Shown one piece after another: positions 1 through 9,862 of a DNA stretch of 64,000 nt. The position numbers were made by a program, and so were the translations under genes. A model generated the notes under the pieces. The model was not told where the DNA came from, made no database searches, and saw nothing but the letters and a program-made list of their open reading frames with translations. The stretch's first letter is position 1. Every line of letters starts with the position of its first letter. Source of the DNA: Collybia mongolica (lineage: Eukaryota; Basidiomycota; Agaricomycetes; Agaricales; Clitocybaceae); contig JAAXNY010000001.1 in NCBI GenBank assembly GCA_013420905.1, positions 1 through 64,000 on the forward strand, in the 5' to 3' direction.

Positions 1-402
1 ACAGTTGCCCCACCCGTCATGGGCTGGTTAATCACACCCGCACGAGGGGTGACATCGGGGCTTCACCAGCTGCCGTATTCCGCCTCTTCCCGGTTTGAGG
101 TTCAGTCCGCGGGGGGTGGTGCCTTTGTCAATGGCTCCAGGTACTCCTGGTGGTGCACCCATCGCAAAATCGTTGTTCGATTCCGTCCTCCACACCCCCT
201 CCGTCACCAACGCCCCTGCTTCATTGATAATCATGTGGGCACCCGCCCCCAACTCCATAGCTCCAACTTCGCCCGTTGGTGGCTCGTCGGACACAATCCC
301 CAACGGCTCGTCTACTGAGTGACAAACGGCCATGGGCGTGCGGTTGGGGGTGACGCTCAGGAGAAGGGGAAGCGGAGATGTGGCAGCTGCGATCCATGTC
401 AA
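1..402 (-). pseudogene. MUB1/samB-like gene fragment (N-terminal part, cut by window edge)
   Basis: Read on the minus strand this matches the N-terminal half of the MYND protein fragment at 48.4-50.2 kb: both share the blocks GEVGAMELGA, INEAG, NDFAMGAPPG and TPRGLNL. Here the reading frame continues upstream of GEVGAME as EPLGIVSDEPP, whereas at 50,207 the other copy switches abruptly to regulator-derived sequence. This copy may therefore show the ancestral order. The coding phase breaks near position 60 (loss of phase relative to the other copy) and no MYND finger lies in the window. It is a duplicated fragment, not a functional gene. The parent family acts in ubiquitin-dependent proteolysis with Ubr2/Rad6 in yeast, but nothing here implies function. 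Confidence 0.6.
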
Positions 403-534
403 TATCCCGTCGTCCTCGGTTTCTGTGTCTGGGCGTGAAGTCGGTGGATGACGATGGGGAAGAACATCGTGGCGTGCCTCGGGTCAGTGGTTGGAGTGGG
501 GTCTCATATGGGACGAGAAAGGATGGTGCCATTA

Positions 535-750
535 AACGCAATCCAAACGACTCAACAAATCCACGAAAAGAAAAAAAGATAAATATCGAGATTCGGGCAT
601 GCCGACATGATACATACTGAGGATACATGCTCAGCCGTACTCAATTTGCCTGCACCTCTACGGAGGTATTTCGCTGCTTTATTGATCTCTGTCCTGCCCG
701 TATACTCTGGGAAATACCGCTCGAGTGGCACCTGGGGCATGAAACGAGGG
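535..750. repeat. dispersed repeat, copy 1 of 2
   Basis: About 200 bp starting near AATCCAAACGACTCAACAAA and running to the GAAATACCGCTCGAGTGGCA region recurs, in the same orientation, at about 32,686-32,885 with scattered differences. It joins different neighbours in the two places (regulator fragment here, telomere-like TAGGGTTTAGGGTTAG there). No coding content is recognised. Confidence 0.75.
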
Positions 751-1170
751 TTTTTGGGGGTTCTGGGGACGCACCTCTGGGCCACGAAGAACCTCGATAT
801 CCCGTGATCCGATATCGACAACGTCCCAAATTCATTGATGTGGGGCGGCGGTTCCACCAGCACCTCCCCCTCCCGATCCTTCGCCTCCCATAGAGTCGTC
901 CCCAGTTGTGGACCAGGAGATCCTTATGCAGCAGAGGGTGCGGCTAGGACGAATGCTTAGCCTGCAACGATGCGAGGGCATCCTCCCATTGCCTGATCCT
1001 CAAAACTACTGATATGTGGTATGCGCCGGAGGTGCTCTTTTGCTGCGAGTGACGAATCTGTGGATGCTGGCAATGCGATACATCTGTAAGGGGGTGGATG
1101 CCATGCACCGTGGTTCCCTGACCCTTCGAGAGTCTCCCTGTCATCATGTTAACGCCGATACCCACCATTC
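740..1170 (-). pseudogene. Zn2Cys6 regulator fragment (coiled-coil linker), copy 1
   Basis: Minus-strand fragment of the same gene seen more completely at 36.2-37.3 and 55.6-56.5 kb. The recognisable part is RQWEDALASLQAKHSS, the short coiled coil that normally follows a fungal zinc-cluster DNA-binding domain, followed by the block SISDHGISRF. The phase is lost between the two blocks and about 30 bp present in the other copies (around DTEEN) are missing. Neither the zinc cluster nor the fungal-specific transcription factor domain is present. Dead fragment. Confidence 0.55.
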
Positions 1171-1194
1171 GTGCACCAATGGCTCACCATTTGG

Positions 1195-2200
1195 ATATGG
1201 GCCACGCACCTCTATCCCGTTTCGTGGCTCCAAGAAAAGCAGCCAGTCAGGGTACTACCCGCGACTTGACCCGGAACCCGCATGAGTCTACCCATGCATG
1301 GTTGTCCGACGTCTTGAGCGAGCGACGTTGTGTGGAGAGCGATGGGGGTGATGCGTCATTGAGGAAGAGAACAAGTCAGCAGCGAAGGTTGATGGTAACT
1401 GCCCACGGTCACGTGATGGTCTTGTTGATATCCGCCAAGACAACGTCGCGTTGACCAGACCACAAGCTCCGCTCTCAACATGGCCACCACGATCCGCCGT
1501 TCCTCGGGGTATACCGCCGAGCGACTCCTAAGCTGTCACTGGTACTACCAGTGACAGCGTAGATCGTCCTCAACCGCCCTGGATGCAGGAACTTTGGTCA
1601 GTTCGGATGAGAACCTGCGGCACAAACGAAACGTACGTCCCACAATCATTCGTCGTTGCTCTATCACTCATGGGCCGTTCCTCTAAGTCATTTATAAGCG
1701 AGTTTTCTTGGGCTTGCATTTCGTGGCTCCGTGCCGGTGGTGCGTTCCTCTTTTTTTCTTTTTGTCTTATCATTATTCGATTGATTGTTTTAATATAGAA
1801 GCTAGGTGCCGATATACCAGCGCCCACCCATGAATCAGATGGCGAGGCAGCGGAGGCAATGTGAGCGCCTGGTGTTTCATCCATGCCCGTCCTCCTCGTT
1901 TTCCTAACCCCGCTCCTCTTACAAAAGGCCACCGCCTCGTCTCCGGGAGCATGGGGATGCCACCCTCCTCCCTTACCACCTCAGCATGTGCAAGCGGCAT
2001 GGGCATCAGCGACACGGACCTCGATGATGCCGGCTAGCACGCAAAGCTGGCCCCAGGCGTGTGCAATGGCTCGAGAGCAGGCGTGGATCTCGTCTGCTTG
2101 GAACCCAACAATATTTTGCGTGCGTAAGTATGTTGAGAAGAAGCAAGGCGGTCTGCAGAACAGTTTGAACACATCTGCGGTGGCTGGTGAAGGAAAAGGC
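1195..2200. repeat. segmental repeat, copy 1 (with 56,960-57,925; part also at 46,020-46,250)
   Basis: A stretch of about 950 bp is shared in the same orientation with 56,960-57,925, with small indels. The subsegment around GGTAACTGCCCACGGTCACG is present a third time near 46,190. Minus-strand fragments such as DEIHACSRAIAHAWGQLCVL in the right third look like former exon sequence, but I do not recognise the protein. It contains a near-perfect hairpin at 1,528-1,562. Confidence 0.75.
1528..1562. repeat. long hairpin inside the segmental repeat
   Basis: Arms CTAAGCTGTCACTGGTA and its reverse complement around a 1-nt centre. One mismatch (CGTAG instead of CTTAG) is present here, while the copy at 57,291-57,325 is perfect. 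Immediately upstream is a second degenerate palindrome around ACCGCCGAGCG. Confidence 0.8.
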
Positions 2201-2289
2201 GCGGACTGAGGCGGTGTGTACATGTTACTGTTTGTGATGTAGTTATTGTTATTATTCAACTGTGCAAGTTGTCGCTGTCTGAAGTGGTG

Positions 2290-3331
2290 TGAGAGAGGGC
2301 ATGAGGCATGAGCTAAACCTGCTTGAGAGTTGGTGGTATCTGCGCGCACGAAGGCATTGATCAGAGGCAAGGCGACGAACATATTTCCAGTGGTGAATGG
2401 AAGGCGATATAAGCAGCATGGCACTCGCGAGTCCTTAGCTCTACCGGGTCTTGGTGGCGAGATTAGCGAGGCTAGCTGTTGTAGTGAAAATGTCTGGCTG
2501 AACTCGCGTCAAGTCGGATTACGCATGTGACCGCGCAACCAACACATGACATGCGTTCGTTCTTAAACAGGATGAACGTATATTATGTCAGCATACGCAC
2601 GTCCAAAATAGGACGAACAGGATGCTGCGTCAGCAGTGATGTCATATGTCGTTCGACATGTCTACTTATGCAAAGGCCTATAGTGTAATGACTATCGAGT
2701 TTGTGACTTTTTAGGTGGGGCCAGGCCTGCATGGGTTGAATCCTACTGTGGGCATTTGAGGCTGTGATCAGGTTTTTGGCATGGATGTCCACTGATAAAA
2801 CAATTCTCAAGTGCGTAACACCAGGAGTTGCCGACACCAGCCTCCGGAAACGGGGGGACCCAAATGGAGATACGAGATGGGTTAGGGGGTGGAAGGACAT
2901 GAGAGGGTGGATGACACATCAGTCTCATGTCATATCCCCCCGTAAACGGGGGCACCCAGAGGCGGACAAGAGACAGGAGACAGAGGACACAATATTGATG
3001 ACATCATAGGAGTGATGTCATAAGACTGTGCGGTAAGGGCACGGGGTGACCCCCCAATTTTCGAGGGTGGATGACACATCAGTCTCTCATCATCCCCCCC
3101 CCGTAAACGGGGGGACCCAAAGGCGGACAAAGGACAGGAGACAGTGGGGGCAATTTAAAATAATTGTATAAAACTAATGACATCATTTAAACTAACACAA
3201 AGGCAGACAGGTCCGAATGCGGTAGTACATTGGCCAAATGGGGAAGAAGCACCTGTTTGTAGTACAGGTGGATTGGTTTTTTTTTTTCTGACCACTGGCA
3301 CCAGGGTCTGGTGCCAGTGGGAATAATATTA
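2290..3331. repeat. dispersed repeat R2, copy 1, with internal tandem units and terminal hairpin
   Basis: Homologous to 37,365-38,638 and, for its first third, to 51,570-51,920. It contains the segment AACAGGATGAACGTATATTA, a tRNA-T-arm-like GGGTTGAATCC, then tandem units each carrying the palindrome CCCCCGTAAACGGGGG and GGGTGGATGACACATCAGTC. The right end is a T-run (about 3,278-3,288), a perfect 10-bp hairpin CTGGCACCAG/CTGGTGCCAG, and GGGAATAATATTAG. Similarity to the 38.6-kb copy stops at that TTAG. Internally repeated mobile DNA of unknown class; no ORF is recognised. Confidence 0.7.
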
Positions 3332-3904
3332 GAGTCTGGCAACATCTTCAGCCATCCAATTGAAAGCCTCTTGATTTCTATCAGAGATAGTCAAAACCAA
3401 TGTGTGAGCATGAGTACCAAATTGTGAATGTGAGTGCCAACATGCAAGTGCAAGTGCCAATGCCAATCATGATGCCAATGTCCAATGTGTGAAGTTGGAA
3501 CCATGTGCATGGAATTGGGTATTCCCCTTACAATAGCTTAATCACTGTCTTATACAACAGAACTTTCTAACTTAATGCCTTGAACTCCAATGTTTTTTAT
3601 ACAATGAAGATCCAGCCAGAACCAATTGTAGTATATGATAGCCAGATAAATAAAGTGAAGTTAACTTTGCTGTAGGAACAACCCAACTTTTATAATTCTA
3701 GGTTACATTCTCAGCTCAAACTATTCTGACTGCACACCTAATCTGCATCTGCTTCCTCCTCTGAGGTTTCAACTCTTCTGCTTTTACTCTTTTTAATGAC
3801 CTTCCTAGATCTGCTTACCCTTTTACTCTCCCTCCTAGGTATGTTTTCTTGGTCATTGGCCTTCTGATTAGTGGTGAAGGATTTGGAAAGAGCATCTTGT
3901 AAAT
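3332..3904. other. AT-rich intergenic sequence downstream of gene B
   Basis: No ORF recognised. It holds short AT-rich runs and a local repetition of GTGAGTGCCAA / GCAAGTGCCAATGCCAA at about 3,395-3,480. It probably contains the 3' UTR and polyadenylation region of the minus-strand gene ending at 3,905. Confidence 0.5.
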
Positions 3905-6900
3905 TTACAGCAGTTGACCACGGGCTGGTTCAACTCTAATGAATCCAGTTGATTTGGGGGAAGGGCTATCTTGGCCTGAGAATTGTGAACTGTCCTCTGG
4001 GTCAGTTGGAGGAGGTGTTGCAGCCTTGCGTTTTGAAGCACGTCGTAATGGTGAAATTTGAGAAGTTGGGGATTTTTCAGAGTGTGGCATAGAGGATGGT
4101 GTAGATGGTGGGATACTTTTGGGAACCTGCATCTGATGAGACTGGTTCACCTTCTGCTGCATCTGAACCTAGATCTACTTCTCCAACTGCATCAAGAGCT
4201 GACCCCATATCTGAATTGGAGTCTACCACTATTGCATTGATCCGGTTTGATTCAGTCACTAGCATGTGCTTGAAGTTGGCATAAGAAAGAAGGTCATGGG
4301 GGTCCTGGGGGCTAAGGTAGCGAATTGCATTCATAAGACGTAAGACAGCATGTCCATCAAACCCACATGATGCAATTGCATCTGAGTTTATCCACTTTGA
4401 TGTGGGCATGACTTCCTGGGGCTGTTCTGGAGGAGTAGGACTGGGAAGGGGAATGTGCTGTGGAATAATAACATCTGGAATGGGTGGAACTTGAACATAG
4501 TCTGGAATGGTATCTGGAATGTCTTCCATATCAATGTCTTCAGCAACTAGAGCTGCCAACCTTGCTTGTGTTTGAGCCTGAAGAGTTTTTTCTTCCTGTT
4601 CTAATTTAGCCTGCTTGGCTTCCAAACTGCTGACCTTCTCTTCCAGTTCCTGTATTTGGTCCTGCTTTTCCCTATCTTCTGCCTCCTGCTGAGTCTTCTG
4701 ATAATCACCATCCATCTTCTCCAGTGTAGCAAGTAGGGAAGCCTTTTGAGCCTCATATTCAGTTGCAAATTTTGCCAGCCTGTCTTGGACTGAGTTCTTC
4801 TTCTCCCTAGCTTGCTCCAGGTGGCGTAACTGCTGAGCCTTCAAAGAGTTTGCTTCTTCCACCTGCTGAAGTGCCAAAGCCCTCTCTTCCTCCAATTTCT
4901 TCTTCTCTGCTTCCACACGTAGTGCCTCTTGAGTTTGTACCTCTTGAAGTGCTTGCTTGCGCTGCTGGCGAACTATTTCAAGGGCTCTCCATTCTGTAGG
5001 GCTACGTTCTGGAAGGATGGGCATTGGAAGGTACTCTGGGGTAGATGGTAGGCCCTTAAAACATGGAAGAACTTCACCAGACTTGGCACCAAGGAGGCAG
5101 TGCAGGTTATACCAGGAGTCCGACACCTTAAGCAGGTTATTCTGGATGGAAGTTGCAGCCATAAACCAAGTATTTTGTGTATCATTGACTAGTGGTGAAA
5201 GGGGAGGTTTGATAAGTTGAGGTGCAAACAATGCCCTGCAGTCCCTTATAAGGTCAGCCTTGATATTAGGGAGCTCTGCATCAAACTGAAGAACCTTAGG
5301 CCTAACATCTATTTCCAAGGAATTGATACACATACCAGGTCTTTCAGGCCATGCATTTCCAAATGATCAAGGAAAATCCCATCAATGTGATCTTCTGGAT
5401 GAATAGGACACCTTCCAGCCCTAGTACCACGACGAAAGGGGTGGCGATACTTTGCACCGCCACAAAATATAAATGCCAACTATTAAAGTAAAAAAAATTA
5501 CAAGGTTAGACATATCACTGACCAGAGTGGGGACTTCAAAGAAACACCTACACTATTCCTGAACACCAATTCTCCCACAACATAGGTCCCAAATGCAGCA
5601 TTGGCCTTGATTGATTTGGGAGTAAAATACTAGGACATAAGTTCAGATATTGAATGACCACAAATGTTCTCCAGGCTTACAGCTAGATCCAGACAGTTTT
5701 CCTTGACCTGGCCTTCAAATGCTTTATTGAACACCTGAACTCCTCTTTCCTCAAAATAGTCAACAAACTCAGAAGTACTAAGATCATGGATGGTTAGATT
5801 ATGTTGAAGGCGTTTGGCAGCATTTTGTTTGGTGGTTTTGAGGGAGGGTCTCAACTCCAGTTCAAACTTGCCTTGGAAAAGCCCAAGGCTTGTACAGGCA
5901 TCTCTGATGCGAGTGAGATTCTGAACTATGTGATCCACAATAAGTATAGCAACCTATATATTATATTTTTCATGAGCAGAACATATATCAGGCAAATATC
6001 ACTTACAGTTTCAGAATTTATTGATTCCAAATACTTCAAGAAGATCTGAATATTATTTCTCCAGTCCTCAAAGGTTGGAAAAAATGACACCAGTCTGCTG
6101 AGTACTTTCACAGTTCCAGGAAATCGTAAGAGCTTGCCCAGGTCTGATGTGCCAGTCACTCCATGCTCAGCCATCAGGGTGGTGATTCCATCAGCTCGAC
6201 CTTGCCCAGTATGCCCTTCATATATGAGAGCAGCATGACAGAAGACATGGCTAGTGAGCTCATCAGAAGATGTTGGACGAGCAACTTCAACACTATTCTG
6301 AACCATAATAGTGTTTCGTATTACAATGGGATGAACAGAGTTGAATTCTATACAAACCAATGTCAAGCATGCTAAGTTTGAAGACAGATAAAAAATACAC
6401 ACCTGATCGATAAACATAGCATGTCCAGTATTTCAGGTGAGGCTTGTTGTTCTGGCCACACCATATCTGAAGAGCAGCCATTCGATGAGCACCAGAAATA
6501 CATTGCCCTTGCAGTCCAGACTCTGAGTGGACTACAATAGGATCCATACTCCTATTGAAATATTGATTCCAGCGGGGATCAGTGCCTACTATTTTTGCAT
6601 AATGTCTGGGATTGTTGATATCAGGGCCATCAAGACCAAACCCTTCCACCAGAGTAAGGACATGCTCCTGGTTCAGGTCCCTTTGCATGGGATGGGAGGT
6701 AATGAGATCAATGTGGACCTTTGCTAAACACACCAGCATGTTTGATCTCATATGGTCTGAGAGGTGCCTTGGGTTGGTATCCTCCTTGAGAGAGTCCAAA
6801 AGTTTCTCTGGCAAAGGAGCAAGAGCTGAGACTGTAACTTGACAAAGATCTACACCAGAGTTGCCAGGGGTTGGAGCAGTTGTAGAGGTTGCCTCAGAAG

Positions 6901-6943
6901 GGGTTGTGGTAGAAGCAAGATTCTGAGCAATAGAGCTAGACAT
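3905..6943 (-). CDS. gene B: ParB-like / coiled-coil protein, 903 aa, 7 exons
   Basis: I do not recognise a named family. My gene model joins exons 6403-6943, 6007-6347, 5681-5953, 5552-5629, 5336-5479, 4179-5285 and 3905-4132. All introns (46-72 nt) have GT-AG ends with good donors (GTGTGT, GTAAGT, GTAAGC, GTAGGT, GTATGT, GTAGAT), and the sum is exactly 904 codons. Residues about 55-165 resemble the ParB/sulfiredoxin fold: DLNQEHVLTLVEGF, then PIVVHSESG, then ISGAHRMAALQIW (the G-x-HR signature). The middle is of unknown fold (GGAKYRHPFRRGTRAGRCPI). Residues about 560-715 form a long charged coiled coil, and the C-tail is Ser/Pro-rich with a basic patch (RRASKRKAATP). Palindromes upstream at 7,052-7,419 are shared with gene A. 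An apparent in-frame TAG at 5,631 lies inside intron 3. DNA binding is inferred, not shown. Confidence 0.75.
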
Positions 6944-7026
6944 TGTAGAGCAGCTGAGATGGGTGTTACCAAATAGGAAGGTAGTGGTTGCAGTTTAAGA
7001 GGTGTTTTCCCACAATTGACAGGAAT

Positions 7027-7450
7027 TGATGCATAATATGATGGAAATCATGTGATGAGTTGGACCAAAAGCCTAACTCATCACCTGACTCAGACATTAC
7101 TTGATACCTAACAATCAGGTGATGAGTTAGGACCAAAATCCTAACTCATCACCTGACTCAGACATCACTTGATATCTTGATGAGTTGAGCCAAAAGCCCT
7201 ACTCATTGCCTGACTCAGATATCACTTGATAACTAGCAAACCAAAAGCCTATCTCATCACCTGACTCATATATCACTTGATAACCAGCAATCAGATATCA
7301 CTTAATAACTAACAACCATGTGATGAGTTGGACCAAGAACCTAACTCATCACCTGACTCAGACATTGCTGGATCCACAACAATCATGTGATGAGTTGGAC
7401 CAAAAGCCTAACTCATCACCTGACTGAGATATCAATTGATCCACAACAAT
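7027..7450. promoter_or_regulatory. array of operator-like palindromes upstream of gene B
   Basis: Roughly six tandem units of 55-70 bp. The best units (7052-7084, 7119-7152, about 7318-7350, 7387-7419) are inverted repeats with perfect 10-bp arms GTGATGAGTT/AACTCATCAC around a core GGACCAAAAGCCT, followed by CTGACTCAGA-type spacers. Units near 7,180 and 7,245 are decayed. The nearest unit lies 109 bp before the start codon of gene B. The same palindrome with the same core in reverse orientation lies 13 bp upstream of gene A. A regulatory or partition-site role is inference. Confidence 0.7.
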
Positions 7451-7734
7451 CAAGGCTATAGTCTAAGGGAGAAATACATATGGTCACAGGTTTTATGGGA
7501 AGGCAAAACCTTTTCAGGGCACCATTTTATCTGCCAATCTATCTATAATAATGTGATTTTATAGAGAAGCAAGTGTAAACTCTGTTTTAGGGGGATAAGG
7601 TGAGTTATTGATATAGGTAGATTGGTGGTACAAAGCTCTGTATAGATCCTGCTCATGGTTCTGGAGTTAGGGTTAGGTCAAGTGGGAGAGGAGAAGTATA
7701 GTCCTGCTTGTACCATGGAAACTCACATAATTTG
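7451..7734. other. intergenic, with telomere-like motif
   Basis: No coding sequence seen. GAGTTAGGGTTAGGTCAAG at about 7,660-7,678 contains two telomere-type TTAGGG-like units close to the start of the satellite arm. Confidence 0.5.
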
Positions 7735-8590
7735 TGGGTGGTGTGCTCTTCTTAGGAAGGAAGGTTCCTCTATTATAGTACTGTAATTAAGCCCCAACTC
7801 TTGGAGTATACTGCGTAGAACTTGGGAAGATACATGTTGACCATGGGGGGGTATGAGGAGAGGCACCCTCCCCTGGGCACAGTTGTGGGTGGTATACTTT
7901 GGTTGGGAGAGAGAGTTTCTCCTACTATATGACTCTAGTGATGCCCCAACTTTCAAAGTATACCACCCACAACCTGGAAAGATATGTGTTGGCTGGAGGC
8001 AGGGGGAGGAGGAGAAGTACCCTCCCCTGGGTGCATTTATGGATGGTATACTTGTGTTGGGAGGGAGAGTTCCTTCTACCATAGGACTCTAGTGATGTCC
8101 CAACTTTCAAAGTATACCACCCAGAACCTGGAAAGATATGTGTTGGCTGGAGGCAGGGGGAGGAGGAGAAGTACCCTCCCCTGTGTGCAATTGTGGGTGG
8201 TATAGTTTGGTTGGGAGAGGGAGTTTCTCCTACTATATGACTCTGGTGATGCCCCAACTCTCAAAGTATACCAACCAGAACCTGGAAAGATATGTGTTGG
8301 CTGGAGGCAGGGGGAGGAGGAGAAGTACCCTCCCCTGGGTGCATTTATGGATGGTATACTTGTGTTGGGAGGGAGAGTTCCTTCTACCATAGGACTCTAG
8401 TGATGTCCCAACTTTCAAAGTATACCACCCAGAACCTGGAAAGATATGTGTTGGCTGGAGGCAGGGGGAGGAGGAGAAGTACCCTCCCCTGGGCACATTT
8501 GTGGGTGGTATACTTATGTTGGGAGAGAAAGCTCCTTCTATTATAGCACTCTTGTGATGTCCCAAGTCTTGGAGTATACCATCCAAAAGC
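7735..8590 (+). repeat. 154-bp satellite array, forward (left arm)
   Basis: Tandem units of 154 bp; the phrase GGAAAGATATGTGTTGGCTG recurs at 154-bp steps (about 7,977; 8,131; 8,285; 8,439). Each unit contains a forward GGTGGTATAC and a later inverted GTATACCACC, a G-rich stretch GGCAGGGGGAGGAGGAGAAG and ACCCTCCCCTGGG. The first unit is divergent and begins with GGTGGTGTGCTCTTCTTAGG, the same end that recurs inverted at about 20,640 and forward at 20,735. Reading frames through the units are satellite artefacts. Confidence 0.9.
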
Positions 8591-9191
8591 GGAGAGCACC
8601 AGAGGCTTGATCATGAGTAGAGAACCTAACCAAGTCTATTGCAAAGGTGCTGTTCCATAGAGAGGAAGGGGCACCTTATATGTATACAGTACATTGTGGC
8701 TATGTCTCAAGTAACTACAGAATCTAATATCAGTAACTCTACTGATACAACAGTCCATTGGTGGTATGTCAGTCCAGAGTAAAATACTATGTAGCAAGGG
8801 GTTAAGGCAGTGCATGTCAGGATGGTTGATGAAATAGCAATGCAATGCAAGCTGTGCAATAGCAATCCTGATGGCTAGATGTGGTTGAACAAGCAATCCC
8901 CTTACATGCACCAAAGGAAGGGAACTACCCTTCCCCTAGCCAGTACATATTTTTATGGGTTATGGATGGCATACTCCAAGGCTTGGGGCATGACTAGGGT
9001 CCTTTTATCTCCAAACAAAGTGTACCACCCACAAATGTACTTCCCCTATCCCCCCCTCTAGCCAACACATATCTTTCCAGGTTCTGGATGGTATACTTTG
9101 AGAGTTGGGGTATTGCTAGAGTCCTATGGTAGAAGGTACTCTCCCTCCCAGCACAAGTATACCATCCATAAATGCACCCAGGGGAGGGTAC
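8590..9191 (-). repeat. inverted copy of the 17.8-18.43 kb segment
   Basis: A non-satellite segment (about 8,590-9,060) plus one reversed satellite unit. It is the reverse complement of 17,830-18,430; two translated frames of 92 and 60 codons are identical between the copies, which implies near-identical DNA. The copies flank gene A in inverted orientation. Confidence 0.85.
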
Positions 9192-9862
9192 AATGACAAT
9201 GTTGAAGATAGCAGCAGCAGCAGCACCAACAATGGTGTGACAACAACAACTACAATGAGGACAAGGTGACCACCACCACCATGAGGATGACGACAACAAC
9301 AAAGGACAATGACAACAACAGGGACAACAACAAGAAAAGTGGCCAGTGCCACCATCACTGAAACCCAGGCCACTGACGATGCCACAGGGGTGGCAGGGGC
9401 CCCCACCCATATTAAATTATGTATTTAATATTAATATATCATGTTCACTATCAATATATAATATTATCCTATCAATGTATGTAGAACATTAGTAAATAAA
9501 ATAGTAAGTAAACTCTTATATGTAAGTAAGTAATTTATAATAGTAAAAGAAAGTAAGTGAGTCTTTGCAGAGTCCACAAGGACATGTGGGGGACTGTAAA
9601 ATACAGGAAAATCATCCTATATATCCCCTTTTATGGGATGAAATTCACCCCTTTTAATAGATGAAAATCATCCCATATATTTCACCCCTTATGGGATGAA
9701 ATTTCATCCTATTTTCATACCCCTTAATTTCATCCACTAAACTTAGGAAAAACCCTTTTCATCCATTAAGTGGGGAAAAAACCACCCCCACCAGGTGCAC
9801 AGTGTCAGTGCTCCCCTTATGACTAATATCTATATCACTATTTTTTGGTCAAAAGCTACTCA
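9192..9862. repeat. low-complexity CAN/ACA tract, then AT-rich DNA with GATGAAA repeats
   Basis: 9,192-9,400 is rich in CAN triplets (GCAGCAGCAGCA, ACAACAACAA, CCACCACCACC). 9,410-9,560 is very AT-rich with TAAGTAAG steps. 9,600-9,780 repeats GGGATGAAATT / CATCCCATATAT / CACCCCTTATGG in alternating orientation. No gene seen. This may contain the 3' UTR of gene A. Confidence 0.7.

Noticed and set aside
3270..3331. Helitron 3' end (hairpin near a terminal tetranucleotide)
   Set aside because: The hairpin position fits, but the end reads TTAG rather than CTRR and no Rep/helicase or 5' TC end was found for R2.
5629..5640. In-frame TAG in gene B suggesting a pseudogene
   Set aside because: A 51-nt intron (5630-5680; donor GTAAGC, acceptor CCTAG) removes it in phase, and the full model sums to whole codons.
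8994..9410. 138-codon Cys/Ser/Trp-rich open frame on the minus strand
   Set aside because: It is the complement of a CAN-triplet low-complexity tract and one satellite unit.
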